Shown one piece after another: positions 8,119 to 16,137 of a stretch of 64,000 bases of DNA. Made by a program: the position numbers and the translations under genes. The first letter of the stretch is position 1. Every line of letters begins with the position of its first letter. A model generated the notes under the pieces. It was given only the letters and a program-made list of their open reading frames with translations, had not been told where the DNA came from and did not search any database. This stretch comes from Antiquaquibacter oligotrophicus (GTDB lineage Bacteria; Actinomycetota; Actinomycetes; Actinomycetales; Microbacteriaceae): contig NZ_CP085036.1 in NCBI RefSeq assembly GCF_020535405.1, positions 1,736,001 to 1,800,000 on the forward strand. Direction: 5' to 3'.

Positions 8119-8750
8119 GGTGTGGCCTCCAACGCGGCGACGAGTTCGGTGAGGAAGAGCGCGTAGGCGGTGGCACCGGGATCGGCCTGGCCGATGCTGC
8201 GCTCGCCGACCCAGGCGGCACGGCCCTTCTCGGAGCGCAGGCTGGCCGTCTCTTCCACACGAGCGAGCGCCTCGTCGCGCATGGCGGTCGCGACCTCGAC
8301 GGCCGGACGGTCGTCGTCGGCGGCGAGGATCGCGAGGCTCGGCACGAGCGCATCGAGGATCGTCTTGTCGCCGACGACGGCACCACCACGCTCGGCGATG
8401 CGATCGGTGACCGCCTGCGCGATGCGGGAGGCGGTCGCACGATCGACGGCGTCGACTCCCGGCACCGTTCCGGCCGCAGCAAGCAGGCCCCCGCCGACGA
8501 GAGCAGCGAAGGTGGACGGGTTCGCGGTCGCGAACGCCCGTCCCGCGGCGCGGAGGAGGGCATCCATCGGAGCATCGTCGGGCAGTGCCGCAAGAGCCGA
8601 CTGCACGGCCTCACTGCCACTGCGCACCGTGATGCCGAGGTCGCCGTCCCCGAGCGCGGCGTCGAGTTGTCTGAGGGTCTCTTCGTGCGCCGCGAGAGCG
8701 GGGAGAGCTACGGCGAGCAGTTCGCGCACGTCACGGATGGAGGTCGCCAT
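8115..8750 (-). CDS. dhaL: Dihydroxyacetone kinase subunit L (DhaL-like)
   Basis: The 211-residue nucleotide-binding subunit has DAALGDGDLGITV (about residues 31-43, Mg-ADP-binding aspartates), GDKTILDALVP and a C-terminal GERSIGQADPGA motif, all classic for DhaL. It works with DhaK to phosphorylate dihydroxyacetone or related ketoses such as erythrulose. No phosphotransferase DhaM gene is in the window, so either it uses ATP directly or DhaM lies elsewhere. It is separated from dhaK by one base and overlaps the SDR gene by 4 bases. Confidence 0.88.
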   Translation of the reverse strand: MATSIRDVRELLAVALPALAAHEETLRQLDAALGDGDLGITVRSGSEAVQSALAALPDDAPMDALLRAAGRAFATANPSTFAALVGGGLLAAAGTVPGVDAVDRATASRIAQAVTDRIAERGGAVVGDKTILDALVPSLAILAADDDRPAVEVATAMRDEALARVEETASLRSEKGRAAWVGERSIGQADPGATAYALFLTELVAALEATP

Positions 8751-8751
8751 C

Positions 8752-9750
8752 TCAGAACCTCCCGACGAGGGGGCTTGATGCCGGGGCGTCGAGCAGTTCG
8801 GTCAGTTCGTCGTCGAGACGGATGATGCTGATCGAGGCACCGGCCATCTCCAGGCTCGTGGCGTACTCGCCAACGAACGCACGGTGCACGGAGATGCCAC
8901 GCTCCTGCAGGATCTGGTTGGTGCGTCGGTACATCACGTAGAGCTCTTCGAGCGGGGTGGCTCCGAGTCCGTTCACGAGGACGGCCACGCGGTCTCCCGC
9001 TGCGATCTCGCGGTCGTCGAGGATGTGCTCAACGAGTTGGTCGGTGATCGAGTCCGCGCTCTCGAGCGGTCCGCGACTCTGTCCCGTCTCGCCGTGCAGG
9101 CCGATTCCGATTTCCATCTCGCCGTCGGGCAGTTCGAACGTGGGCTTGCCCGCTGCGGGGAGGATCGTCGGTGAGAGCCCGACACCCATGGTTCCGGTCG
9201 CATCTACGGCGGCTTGCGCGATCCGGGCGACGGTATCGAGGTCGTCACCGCGCGAGGCGGAGGCGCCAGCAATCTTGTAGGCGAAGACGATCCCGGCGAC
9301 GCCGCGGCGTGATGCCGCCCGCTCCCGTGAGGCGCTCGCGACGTCGTCGGTTCCGACGACGGTGCGCGTGCGGATCCCCTCGGCGTCGGCGAGATCGGCT
9401 GCGAGGTCGAAGTTGAAGACGTCGCCGCCGTAGTTGCCGTAGAGGTAGAGCACCCCTCGACCCGAGTCGCTCGCGGTGGTGGCGGCGAGTACCTGCTCCG
9501 CGGAGGGCGAGGAGAAGACGTTGCCGACGGCGACTCCGGAGCACAGTCCCGTTCCCACGTATCCGAGGAACAGGGGCAGGTGCCCGCTTCCGCCACCCGT
9601 GACGATGCCGACGGTCCCGTCGGGCGAGCCTGCGCGCACGAGTGCGCGTTTGTCCGGCGATGCGGCGACGAGGCTGGCGCCGTGAGCGAGGAGCAGGCCA
9701 TCGATGACCTCGTCGACGAACGCATCCGGCGAGTTGATGATCTTCTTCAT
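8752..9750 (-). CDS. dhaK: Dihydroxyacetone kinase subunit K (DhaK-like)
   Basis: The 332-residue substrate subunit has GTVGIVTGGGSGHLPLFLGYVG (about residues 45-66) and the His that forms a hemiaminal with the keto substrate in MEIGIGLHGE (about residue 219). These are full-length DhaK hallmarks. The position between ABC permease and DhaL genes implies that a free three- or four-carbon ketose is released or imported and then phosphorylated. Related actinobacterial pairs act on erythrulose, so dihydroxyacetone is not the only candidate. Start ATG at 9750 has the family MKKIINSP opening. Confidence 0.9.
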   Translation of the reverse strand: MKKIINSPDAFVDEVIDGLLLAHGASLVAASPDKRALVRAGSPDGTVGIVTGGGSGHLPLFLGYVGTGLCSGVAVGNVFSSPSAEQVLAATTASDSGRGVLYLYGNYGGDVFNFDLAADLADAEGIRTRTVVGTDDVASASRERAASRRGVAGIVFAYKIAGASASRGDDLDTVARIAQAAVDATGTMGVGLSPTILPAAGKPTFELPDGEMEIGIGLHGETGQSRGPLESADSITDQLVEHILDDREIAAGDRVAVLVNGLGATPLEELYVMYRRTNQILQERGISVHRAFVGEYATSLEMAGASISIIRLDDELTELLDAPASSPLVGRF

Positions 9751-9759
9751 CGCTGGCCG

Positions 9760-10629
9760 TTAGCCCTTGGTCGCGCCGGCCGTGAGGCCGGAGATGACGT
9801 ACTTCTGCGCGAACAGCGCCACGAGCATCACGGGGATCGTGATGATGACGGCGGCAGCCATGAGGCCGCCCCAGTCGACGGAGGCGTAGCTCGTGAAATT
9901 GGAGATCGCGACCGGGAGGGTTCGTGTGCTCTGGTTGGAGAGCACGAGCGCAAACAGGAAGTTGTTCCAACTGAAGATGAACGACAGGATCGCGCTCGTG
10001 GCGAGGCCCGGCAGCGAGAGCGGCAGGACAACACGGATGAAGGCCTCGACCTTGCCGCATCCGTCGATTTGTGCAGCCTCCTCGAGCTCGTTGGGCAGCC
10101 CCTCGAAGAATCCGGTCATGATGGCGACAACGAGCGGCATCGTGACGAAGATGTGCGTGAGGATGAGCACCGTGTAGGTGCCGACGAGCTGCACCTGGCT
10201 GAAGAGGAAGTACCACGGGATCAGCAGGCTCACACCCGGGATCACACGCGCCAGGAGTACAAACGCCGTGGCATTGCGGATCGTGTAGCGGGCGATTCCG
10301 TAGGCCGCGGGCACTCCCAGGATGAGCGCGACAACGGTCGATCCGAAGCCGACGATGAGGCTGTTGAGGATGAACGGCAGGAAGTTCTGGGCGCCGAAGA
10401 CCGTCTCGAAGTTACCGAGCGTCGGAGTGAAGTCGAACGTGCGGCTGGGGGTGACGATGTCGAGGTTGGTTTTGAAGGCTGCCAGGAGCATCCACGCGAG
10501 GGGCGCGATGAAGAGGAGCACAACGAACACGATCGCGATCGTGCGGAAGGTGGGCCCGACCACGCTCTTGCCGCGACGGCGACGCGTGCGAGCGACGGAC
10601 TGCACGCTCGAGTGGGTGATGGCGCTCAT
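9760..10629 (-). CDS. ABC carbohydrate permease, MalG type
   Basis: The 289-residue inner-membrane permease has six predicted helices starting at about residue 27. A binding-protein-dependent transport signature with the EAA loop EEAAQIDGCGKVEAFIRVVLP (about residues 178-198) contacts the ATPase. It pairs with the adjacent MalF-type permease, whose stop overlaps this start by 4 bases. The cognate ATPase is not in the operon, so a shared MsmK/UgpC-like ATPase elsewhere is likely. Confidence 0.9.
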   Translation of the reverse strand: MSAITHSSVQSVARTRRRRGKSVVGPTFRTIAIVFVVLLFIAPLAWMLLAAFKTNLDIVTPSRTFDFTPTLGNFETVFGAQNFLPFILNSLIVGFGSTVVALILGVPAAYGIARYTIRNATAFVLLARVIPGVSLLIPWYFLFSQVQLVGTYTVLILTHIFVTMPLVVAIMTGFFEGLPNELEEAAQIDGCGKVEAFIRVVLPLSLPGLATSAILSFIFSWNNFLFALVLSNQSTRTLPVAISNFTSYASVDWGGLMAAAVIITIPVMLVALFAQKYVISGLTAGATKG

Positions 10630-11564
10630 ACGCGGGTTCCCTTCTTACGCAGAATGGCAAGGACGGCGAGGATGATGATGATGAAGGTGAGGAACAGCAT
10701 CAGGAGTGCTGCGGCGCTGCCGTACTGGGAGTTACCGAAACTCTCGTTATAGGCGAGCATGTTGAGCGTCTCGGCCTCGTTGTTTGAGCCTCCGTTTCGC
10801 CCCTTCGTCGCATAGATGATGTCGAAGGTCTTCATCGCGTCGATCGAGCGGAGGATGGCTGCAGCCCCCAGGGTGGGCATGAGCAGGGGCAGTGTGACGT
10901 GACGGAAGCGCTGCCATGCGTTGGCGCCGTCCACGAGAGCTGCCTCCTCCGGTTCCTCGGGGATCGTCGAGAGCCCGGCGAGGAGGATGAGGATGATCAT
11001 GGGCGTCCACTGCCACACGTCGATGAAGATGATCGTGTTGAGCGCGCTTTCCTTGCCGGACAGCCAGAGCTGGGCGGGAAGGCCGAGGGACTTCATGAGT
11101 ACGTTGGCGAACCCGATGGTGGGCTCGAAGATGAGGAGCCACATCATGCCGACCGCGACGGGGGTAGCAACCAGCGGCAGAAGGATGAAGACGCGTACGA
11201 TGCTCTGTCCGCGGAACGTCTTGCGCAGCAGGAGTGCGATGGCGAGGCCGAAGCCGAGCTCGAGGGTGAGGGCGACCGCTGTGAAGTACGCGGTGCGACC
11301 GACGGCCGGCCAGAAGCGGGTCACATCGGTGAGCCAGTAGGCGTAATTGTCGAATCCGATGAAGTCGAACGGGCGCGTGACGGAGCTCGCGGAGTCCGTC
11401 AGCGAGAGAAAGACCGTGTATCCGATCGGGAAGATGATGAGCAGCGCGACGAACGCGATCGCGGGAGCTGTGAAGATCCACTTGAGGTTGCGGTCGACCC
11501 AGTTCGAGACCGTGTTTGCGACGTGACGCCGAGGCGCGAGCGTCGGCTTTGCGGTGGTAGTCAT
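10626..11564 (-). CDS. ABC carbohydrate permease, MalF/UgpA type
   Basis: This is a 312-residue six-helix permease with a cytoplasmic N-terminal tail. The EAA loop reads PEEAALVDGANAWQRFRHVTLP (about residues 205-226). It forms the translocation pore with the MalG-type partner encoded next. A strong hairpin lies between this gene and the upstream solute-binding protein gene, which fits the common pattern of higher expression for the binding protein. The start ATG at 11564 follows an AAAGACAGAG stretch. Confidence 0.9.
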   Translation of the reverse strand: MTTTAKPTLAPRRHVANTVSNWVDRNLKWIFTAPAIAFVALLIIFPIGYTVFLSLTDSASSVTRPFDFIGFDNYAYWLTDVTRFWPAVGRTAYFTAVALTLELGFGLAIALLLRKTFRGQSIVRVFILLPLVATPVAVGMMWLLIFEPTIGFANVLMKSLGLPAQLWLSGKESALNTIIFIDVWQWTPMIILILLAGLSTIPEEPEEAALVDGANAWQRFRHVTLPLLMPTLGAAAILRSIDAMKTFDIIYATKGRNGGSNNEAETLNMLAYNESFGNSQYGSAAALLMLFLTFIIIILAVLAILRKKGTRV

Positions 11565-11594
11565 CTCTGTCTTTCGAGTGGGGGTGGTGGTGAT

Positions 11595-11630
11595 GGTGCC
11601 GGGCCGTCGGTTCTCCGGCGGCCCGGCACC
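11595..11630 (-). terminator. Intercistronic hairpin between binding protein and permease genes
   Basis: Sixteen-base arms (GGTGCCGGGCCG... with a perfect complementary GGCCCGGCACC end, one G-U wobble) surround a four-base TTCT loop. There is no U-run. Its place directly after the solute-binding protein gene suggests partial termination or mRNA 3'-end protection that sets a high binding-protein to permease ratio. Confidence 0.6.
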
Positions 11631-11654
11631 GGCTGAGCTTTCGCTCTCGGGGTC

Positions 11655-12953
11655 CTACTTCTCCCCGTCGAGGAGCTTCTGGAAGTCCGTCTGCGCCTGC
11701 TTGGCGGAATCGGACACGTTGCCACCTTCGATGGCGACGACCGCGGGTGCACCGACGATTTCGCGCGCCAGTGCTACCTGCTCAAGCTGCGGACGGTCGT
11801 GACCGACGGTGCCCTCGCTGGAGCGCACGATCTCAACGAGACCTGCGGGGAAGCCCGACGTTGCCTCGTCGTCGGCCCACGCCGAGTCGCGAGCCACGGG
11901 GACGGTTGCCTCGCTCAGGAGCTTCTTGCTGTTCTCCTCGTTGGTGACCCACTTGATGAACTCCCACGCGGCATCCTTCTTCTTCGAGAACTCGTTGATG
12001 CCCACCGTCTGCGGAACGATGCTGTAGGGGTGCGATCCCGCGGGACCCGCCGGGAAGCTGCCGTAGGCCACCGTGTCGACGACCGCGCTGTTGGCGGGGT
12101 CGAGGAAGGTGTAGGCCTGGCTGTCGGCGTCGAGGTAGAACGCGGCGTTACCCTGCGCGAAGATCGCGGATGCCTCGGGCCATCCCATGTTGGTGGCTCC
12201 GGGAGGGCCGTAGTCCTTGAGCAGCTTGCCGTAGAACTCGTACGCCTCGATGGCCTCCGGGGTGTCAACGGTCGCGTTGCCGTCTTCGTCCTGGAAGTCG
12301 CCGCCGTAGCTGTAGAGGAAGGAGGAGAACTGGGTGACGAGCGGCACCTTGGCCCCGCGCATGGCGATGCCGTAGAAGCCGTTGTCCGGGTTGTTGAGCT
12401 TGGCGGCGGCCGCCGCCAGCTCATCGAGCGTCGTCGGAACGGGGATGCCCGCCTGCTCGAGCAGGTCGGAGCGGTAGTACATCACGTGACGCTCGGTCAT
12501 GACGGGAACGCCGTAGACGACGCCGTCGAGGGTGACCGCGTCCCGTGCGGACGACTGGAAGTCATCCCAGTCCCACTCGGGGTCGCTCGAAACGTAGTCG
12601 GTCATGTCGGCGAGCCATCCGTTGCGGCTGAATTCCCGCATGACGTCCTGCACCTGGTAGGCGTAAATGTCGAAGTCGCTCGACTGGGCGTTGAGCTTGA
12701 CCTTGAGGGTGTCGTTGAGCTGCTCGTTGCCGTAGAACTCGAGGTTGACCTTGACGCCGGTCTCCTCCTCGTAGTCCACTGCGAGGGTCTCGAGGCCCTT
12801 CGTCCACGGGCTGTTCGCCGCGATGAGGGTGAGCTCGGTGACATCGGCCGATGAGTCGCCGCCCGCAGGCGCGCAGGCGGTCATGCCGGCTCCCAGGGCG
12901 ATCATCAGCGGCACTGCTAAAGCGAGCCGCGTGGCCCGTCGTGATGAGATCAT
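11655..12953 (-). CDS. ABC carbohydrate extracellular solute-binding lipoprotein
   Basis: The 432-residue protein has a lipoprotein signal peptide with lipobox GMTAC (Cys about residue 27). A type 1 solute-binding domain follows: LTLIAANSPWTKGLETLAVDYEEETG near the N-terminus, and YGVPVMTERHVMYYRSDLLEQAGI, the family hinge motif, in the middle. It captures sugar outside the membrane and delivers it to the MalF/MalG pair. Start 12953 is preferred because an AAGGATC site lies 6 bases upstream. The longer frame upstream is not plausible. Confidence 0.9.
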   Translation of the reverse strand: MISSRRATRLALAVPLMIALGAGMTACAPAGGDSSADVTELTLIAANSPWTKGLETLAVDYEEETGVKVNLEFYGNEQLNDTLKVKLNAQSSDFDIYAYQVQDVMREFSRNGWLADMTDYVSSDPEWDWDDFQSSARDAVTLDGVVYGVPVMTERHVMYYRSDLLEQAGIPVPTTLDELAAAAAKLNNPDNGFYGIAMRGAKVPLVTQFSSFLYSYGGDFQDEDGNATVDTPEAIEAYEFYGKLLKDYGPPGATNMGWPEASAIFAQGNAAFYLDADSQAYTFLDPANSAVVDTVAYGSFPAGPAGSHPYSIVPQTVGINEFSKKKDAAWEFIKWVTNEENSKKLLSEATVPVARDSAWADDEATSGFPAGLVEIVRSSEGTVGHDRPQLEQVALAREIVGAPAVVAIEGGNVSDSAKQAQTDFQKLLDGEK

Positions 12954-12999
12954 CACTGATCCTTTCATTTCTGTGGCTGCCGAACTGGTGTATTCGGGT

Positions 13000-13980
13000 C
13001 TAGTTCGCCAGCGCCTTCGGGCGCTGGCCCGAGAAGACGTCGACGATGGCTTGGGCGGTCGACAGACCGATGCGATGGTAGGCCTCGAGGCTGTCAGCTG
13101 CCGCATGAGTGGTGGCAACGACGGTCGGGAACGCCAGGAGCGGGTTGCTCGGGTTCACCGGTTCCGTTTCGAAGACGTCGAGGCCGGCTCCGGCGAGGTG
13201 GCCGGATTCGAGTGCGGAGACGAGGGCGGATTCATCCACGAGTCCACCGCGGCTCGTGTTGAGGAGCACGGTGCCGGGGCGCATCGTAGCGATGAGCTCC
13301 GTGTTGACGATGTGGTGGGTCGAGGGAACGTGGGGTGCGTGCACACTCACGACGTCGACGTCTCGTACGGCTTCTTCGAGTCCGACGAGCTTGACACCCA
13401 ACTCGGCGGCGAGTTCGGGGTCGGCGTACGGGTCGTAGGCGAGGATCTCGGCGTCGAAGCCCGCTAGTCGACGGGCGAAAACGCGAGCGATGGCGCCGAA
13501 GCCGATGAGCCCGAACCGCTTGCCGGTGACCTCGCTGCCGACGTAGCGATCCCAGTTGCCGGAGCGAATGTCGTCGTTCATGGCGGGGATCTTGCGATAC
13601 AGCGAGATGAGGAGGCCGAGGGCGAGTTCGGCGACGGCGATCGCGTTACCACCGGGAGCGTTCACGACGTCGACGCCGTGGCGACGCGCCTCGGCGAGGT
13701 CGATGTTGTCGAGTCCGACTCCCAGCCTCGAGATGATCTTGAGCCGGGGGGCGGCGTCGAACTGTTCGGGGCCGTAGACCTCGACGCCGCAGATCGCGGC
13801 GGAGGCTGTCGGAAGCAGGGGCGCGAGGTCCTCCGCGGTCCAGGGCACGGTGGTCTCGTTCTCCACGAGTGTGAAGCCGTTGTCGAGAAGAAGCTGTCGA
13901 CCCGCGCTGCACAGTTCGGCGTAACGCACCGCTCCCACGATGACGGTGTGGCCGGTGCCGACGGCGGTGGAGATTCCCAT
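13000..13980 (-). CDS. D-isomer-specific 2-hydroxyacid dehydrogenase (SerA-like)
   Basis: This 326-residue NAD-dependent dehydrogenase has its Rossmann motif as LIGFGAIARVFA (about residues 157-168). The third glycine of GxGxxG is Ala, which is unusual. The catalytic Arg lies in LNTSRGGLVDE, the Glu in DVFETEP and the His in ATTHAAAD, so the catalytic triad is intact. It is the first gene of the sugar operon, 46 bases ahead of the binding-protein gene, and probably acts on a sugar-derived 2-keto or 2-hydroxy acid rather than in serine synthesis. Its start faces the divergent alcohol dehydrogenase across an operator-bearing region. Confidence 0.85.
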   Translation of the reverse strand: MGISTAVGTGHTVIVGAVRYAELCSAGRQLLLDNGFTLVENETTVPWTAEDLAPLLPTASAAICGVEVYGPEQFDAAPRLKIISRLGVGLDNIDLAEARRHGVDVVNAPGGNAIAVAELALGLLISLYRKIPAMNDDIRSGNWDRYVGSEVTGKRFGLIGFGAIARVFARRLAGFDAEILAYDPYADPELAAELGVKLVGLEEAVRDVDVVSVHAPHVPSTHHIVNTELIATMRPGTVLLNTSRGGLVDESALVSALESGHLAGAGLDVFETEPVNPSNPLLAFPTVVATTHAAADSLEAYHRIGLSTAQAIVDVFSGQRPKALAN

Positions 13981-14050
13981 GTGCTGCTGGTCGCTTTCCC
14001 GAGGGACGTGCGACCCGGAGGCCGTCTCATCACCATCGATTGAGTACGTA

Positions 14051-14073
14051 TGTCAGTTGTTAACAGTCAACAT
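14051..14073. promoter_or_regulatory. Operator-like site 1 of the sugar island
   Basis: The sequence around GTTGTTAACAGTCAAC contains a TTGTTAACAG near-palindrome. It overlaps a minus-strand TTGACT (14065-14070), a reasonable -35 element for the dehydrogenase-led operon. The last 15 bases match a segment beside the GntR gene at 12 of 15 positions, suggesting one regulator for both. Confidence 0.5.
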
Positions 14074-14118
14074 ACACACCCTCGAATAGCTCGTCAATCT
14101 TTTGTGGTCACTTTCTGG

Positions 14119-14135
14119 TAACTGTTAACAGCAAC
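14119..14135. promoter_or_regulatory. Operator-like site 2 of the sugar island
   Basis: A perfect ten-base palindrome CTGTTAACAG (14122-14131) followed by CAAC lies 20 bases ahead of the alcohol dehydrogenase start. It shares GTTAACAG with site 1. The position fits repression of the plus-strand gene by the GntR/FCD regulator. Confidence 0.5.
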
Positions 14136-14151
14136 GATCGAAGGAGATCCC

Positions 14152-15189
14152 ATGAAAGCCGCACGTATCACCGGCCCAGCGACCATCGGAATCATCGAGA
14201 GTGCGCCTCCCGCGCCTCGTGATGAAGAAGTGCTGGTCGAGCCCGTTTTTGTTGGTCTCTGTGGTTCGGACCTCAGCTACTTTCGGAAGGGCGCGAATGG
14301 CTCATTCGTCATTCGGGAGCCCCTCACCATCGGCCACGAGATCGTCGGACGTGTCGTGAGTGCGGGCAAGGACTCGTATGGCGACTACCGTGCGGGCGAT
14401 CGTGTTGCGGTGCATCCCGTGTGGCCGACACCCCTGCCGGGGGGCTCTGAGGTTCCCGAGTACCTCGTCGCGGAGAAGCCGCACTTCCTCGGAAGCGCAA
14501 GCACCACTCCGCACACTCAGGGTGGCCTCGTCGAACTGCTCGCCGTGCGGGGAGAGCGACTTCGACGCATTCCTGACCGACTTCCCCTCGAGCGGGCCGC
14601 TCTCGCCGAGCCACTCTCCGTCGTGCTGCACGCACTCGACCGGCACACCGGTGGCTTCGACGGCGCTCGTGTTCTCGTCTGCGGAGCGGGCCCCATCGGC
14701 CTCCTCGCCGCCGTCGCGCTGAAGCACGGAGGAGCAGCACGAGTGGGGATGACCGACCTTCACACGCGGCCACTCGAGGTCGCCCGCGCCGTAGGCGCCG
14801 ATGTCGTCTACCGCGTCGGCGACGAGGGCAACTCCGTCCCCGAGGCGCAGTTCGACATCGCCATCGAGGCAACCGGAGCCCCGGCATCCCTCGACGCGTC
14901 TCTCCGCGCCCTTCGCCCCGGCGGTGTTCTCATCCAGCTCGGGATGCTCGCTGCCGGAGGCATCACGGCGGATCTCGCCCAGGTTGTGGTCAAGGAGCTC
15001 ACCGTGCTGGGGACACACCGGTTCCTGGGTGAACTCGATGCCGCGATCGCACTTCTCGCCGATGCGCCCGAGTGTGACGCCATCGTCACGCACGTGGTCG
15101 CCCTCGATCAGATCGAGGACGCGCTCGCGCTCGCCGGCGACGGTGCGACGAGTTCGAAGGTGCTCGTGTCGATCGCGGCCGTTAGCTGA
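14152..15189 (+). CDS. Medium-chain alcohol dehydrogenase, L-idonate 5-dehydrogenase-like
   Basis: This 345-residue GroES/Rossmann dehydrogenase has catalytic-zinc ligands visible as Cys in FVGLCGSDLSYF (about residue 37) and His-Glu in TIGHEIVG (about 63-64). The cofactor motif is VLVCGAGPIGLLAAV (about 178-192). It lacks the four-cysteine structural-zinc lobe: the corresponding region near residue 90 reads VHPVWPTPLPGGSEVPEY, with no Cys. It resembles sugar-acid or polyol dehydrogenases such as IdnD. AAGGAGAT provides a good ribosome-binding site. It is divergent from the catabolic operon and probably co-regulated with it. Confidence 0.82.
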   Translation: MKAARITGPATIGIIESAPPAPRDEEVLVEPVFVGLCGSDLSYFRKGANGSFVIREPLTIGHEIVGRVVSAGKDSYGDYRAGDRVAVHPVWPTPLPGGSEVPEYLVAEKPHFLGSASTTPHTQGGLVELLAVRGERLRRIPDRLPLERAALAEPLSVVLHALDRHTGGFDGARVLVCGAGPIGLLAAVALKHGGAARVGMTDLHTRPLEVARAVGADVVYRVGDEGNSVPEAQFDIAIEATGAPASLDASLRALRPGGVLIQLGMLAAGGITADLAQVVVKELTVLGTHRFLGELDAAIALLADAPECDAIVTHVVALDQIEDALALAGDGATSSKVLVSIAAVS

Positions 15190-15874
15190 CGTCGACGGGG
15201 ACGGACTCGTCGAGGTCTGCCTGGCGTTCGATTACGTCACGAATGTGACGTTTGGCCTTCAACAGGTGGTTGTGAAGTCGTCGCACCGCGGCATCCGCGT
15301 CGCCCGTGCGGACGATGTCCAGGAACTCCTGGTGGTCGACGACCGCTGCGTGCATGTCGGGGGTGTTGCTCATCTCCAGCAGCACCTCGAAGGTGCGCTG
15401 GTACGGGCGCCACGCTTCGGCGAGCCTGCGGTGACCCGAGAGGCGGTAGAAGCTCGTGTGAAATTCCATGTCGGCTTCGTCGAATCGCTCGTGGTCACCG
15501 GCATCCGCCGCGACCGCCATCGTGTCGACGAGCCGCTGCACGGCATCCCACCCTTTGGCGCTGGCCCTTTCGACGGCGAGGCGCAGTGCCATCGATTCGA
15601 GGTTCTCGCGCAGCGAGTACAGCTCCTCAATGTCGGGCAGGCCGAGGAAGCTCACAAAGAGACGCTTGCGGCGATTCTCGACGAGACCTTCACTCTCGAG
15701 CTGGCGGAGCGCGTCGCGCACCGGCCCGCGGCTCACGTCAAAACGAGCGGCGATGTTGTCTTCAGCGAGGTGAGTGCCGTCAGGAATCGCACCGGAGATG
15801 ATGTCGATGCGCAGGCGCTGTGAGATCTGCTCGCCGAGACCGAGCGGGCGAAGAGTGCGCATGGGAGCGTCCAC
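15182..15874 (-). CDS. GntR-family regulator, FadR/FCD subgroup
   Basis: The 230-residue protein has an N-terminal winged helix (about 15-75; motif LAEDNIAARFDVSRGPVRDALRQLESEGLV) and an FCD ligand domain (about 80-215) with metal-site residues in DADMEFHTSFYRLSGH and a late His-rich helix. FCD regulators usually sense sugar acids or organic acids. The GTG start at 15874 lies just after AAGGAGG; an ATG twelve bases in is an alternative. The gene is convergent with the alcohol dehydrogenase and overlaps it by 8 bases. It is the obvious candidate regulator of the island. Confidence 0.87.
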   Translation of the reverse strand: MDAPMRTLRPLGLGEQISQRLRIDIISGAIPDGTHLAEDNIAARFDVSRGPVRDALRQLESEGLVENRRKRLFVSFLGLPDIEELYSLRENLESMALRLAVERASAKGWDAVQRLVDTMAVAADAGDHERFDEADMEFHTSFYRLSGHRRLAEAWRPYQRTFEVLLEMSNTPDMHAAVVDHQEFLDIVRTGDADAAVRRLHNHLLKAKRHIRDVIERQADLDESVPVDVS

Positions 15875-15885
15875 CGGCCTCCTTC

Positions 15886-15909
15886 GTAAACAGTTGACAT
15901 CTAATTATA
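15886..15909 (-). promoter_or_regulatory. GntR promoter with overlapping operator-like site 3
   Basis: A minus-strand TATAAT (complement of 15904-15909) gives a -10 element whose start point would fall near 15897. The motif GTAAACAGTTGACAT (15886-15900) covers that start point and resembles operator-like site 1, so autorepression is likely. No clear -35 hexamer was seen. Confidence 0.5.
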
Positions 15910-15944
15910 GATGAGGACTCATTGGATACGGGGGAGCCGCGGTG

Positions 15945-16067
15945 TCAGCCCGACGGATTCTCGGTGGGGGTGCCATCCGGATCCGTGCCCGTCTCCGGGT
16001 CGACCTCGGCCGGTGGAACCGGCTCACTGGTCGGGGTGGTGGAACCTGTCGTATCTGTGTGATTCAT
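15945..16067 (-). CDS. Small Thr/Pro/Glu-rich hypothetical protein (40 aa)
   Basis: This is a short frame starting MNHTDTTGST and ending PTENPSG, made almost only of Thr, Pro, Glu, Asp, Gly and Ser and probably unstructured. GGAAGGAC lies at a suitable distance before the ATG. It follows the AI-2E transporter gene on the same strand after a 70-base gap. No family is recognised and translation is not certain. Confidence 0.45.
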   Translation of the reverse strand: MNHTDTTGSTTPTSEPVPPAEVDPETGTDPDGTPTENPSG

Positions 16068-16137
16068 GGTTTGTCCTTCCTTGCGCGTCGTAGAACCGTA
16101 CGTCGCCGCGAGGGCGCCCACGAGGGCTTGACAACCC

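Noticed and set aside
9580..10752. Plus-strand frame of 390 codons opposite dhaK and permease genes
   Set aside because: Antisense shadow of genes with strong family motifs; highly charged Glu/Arg/Asp-rich translation.
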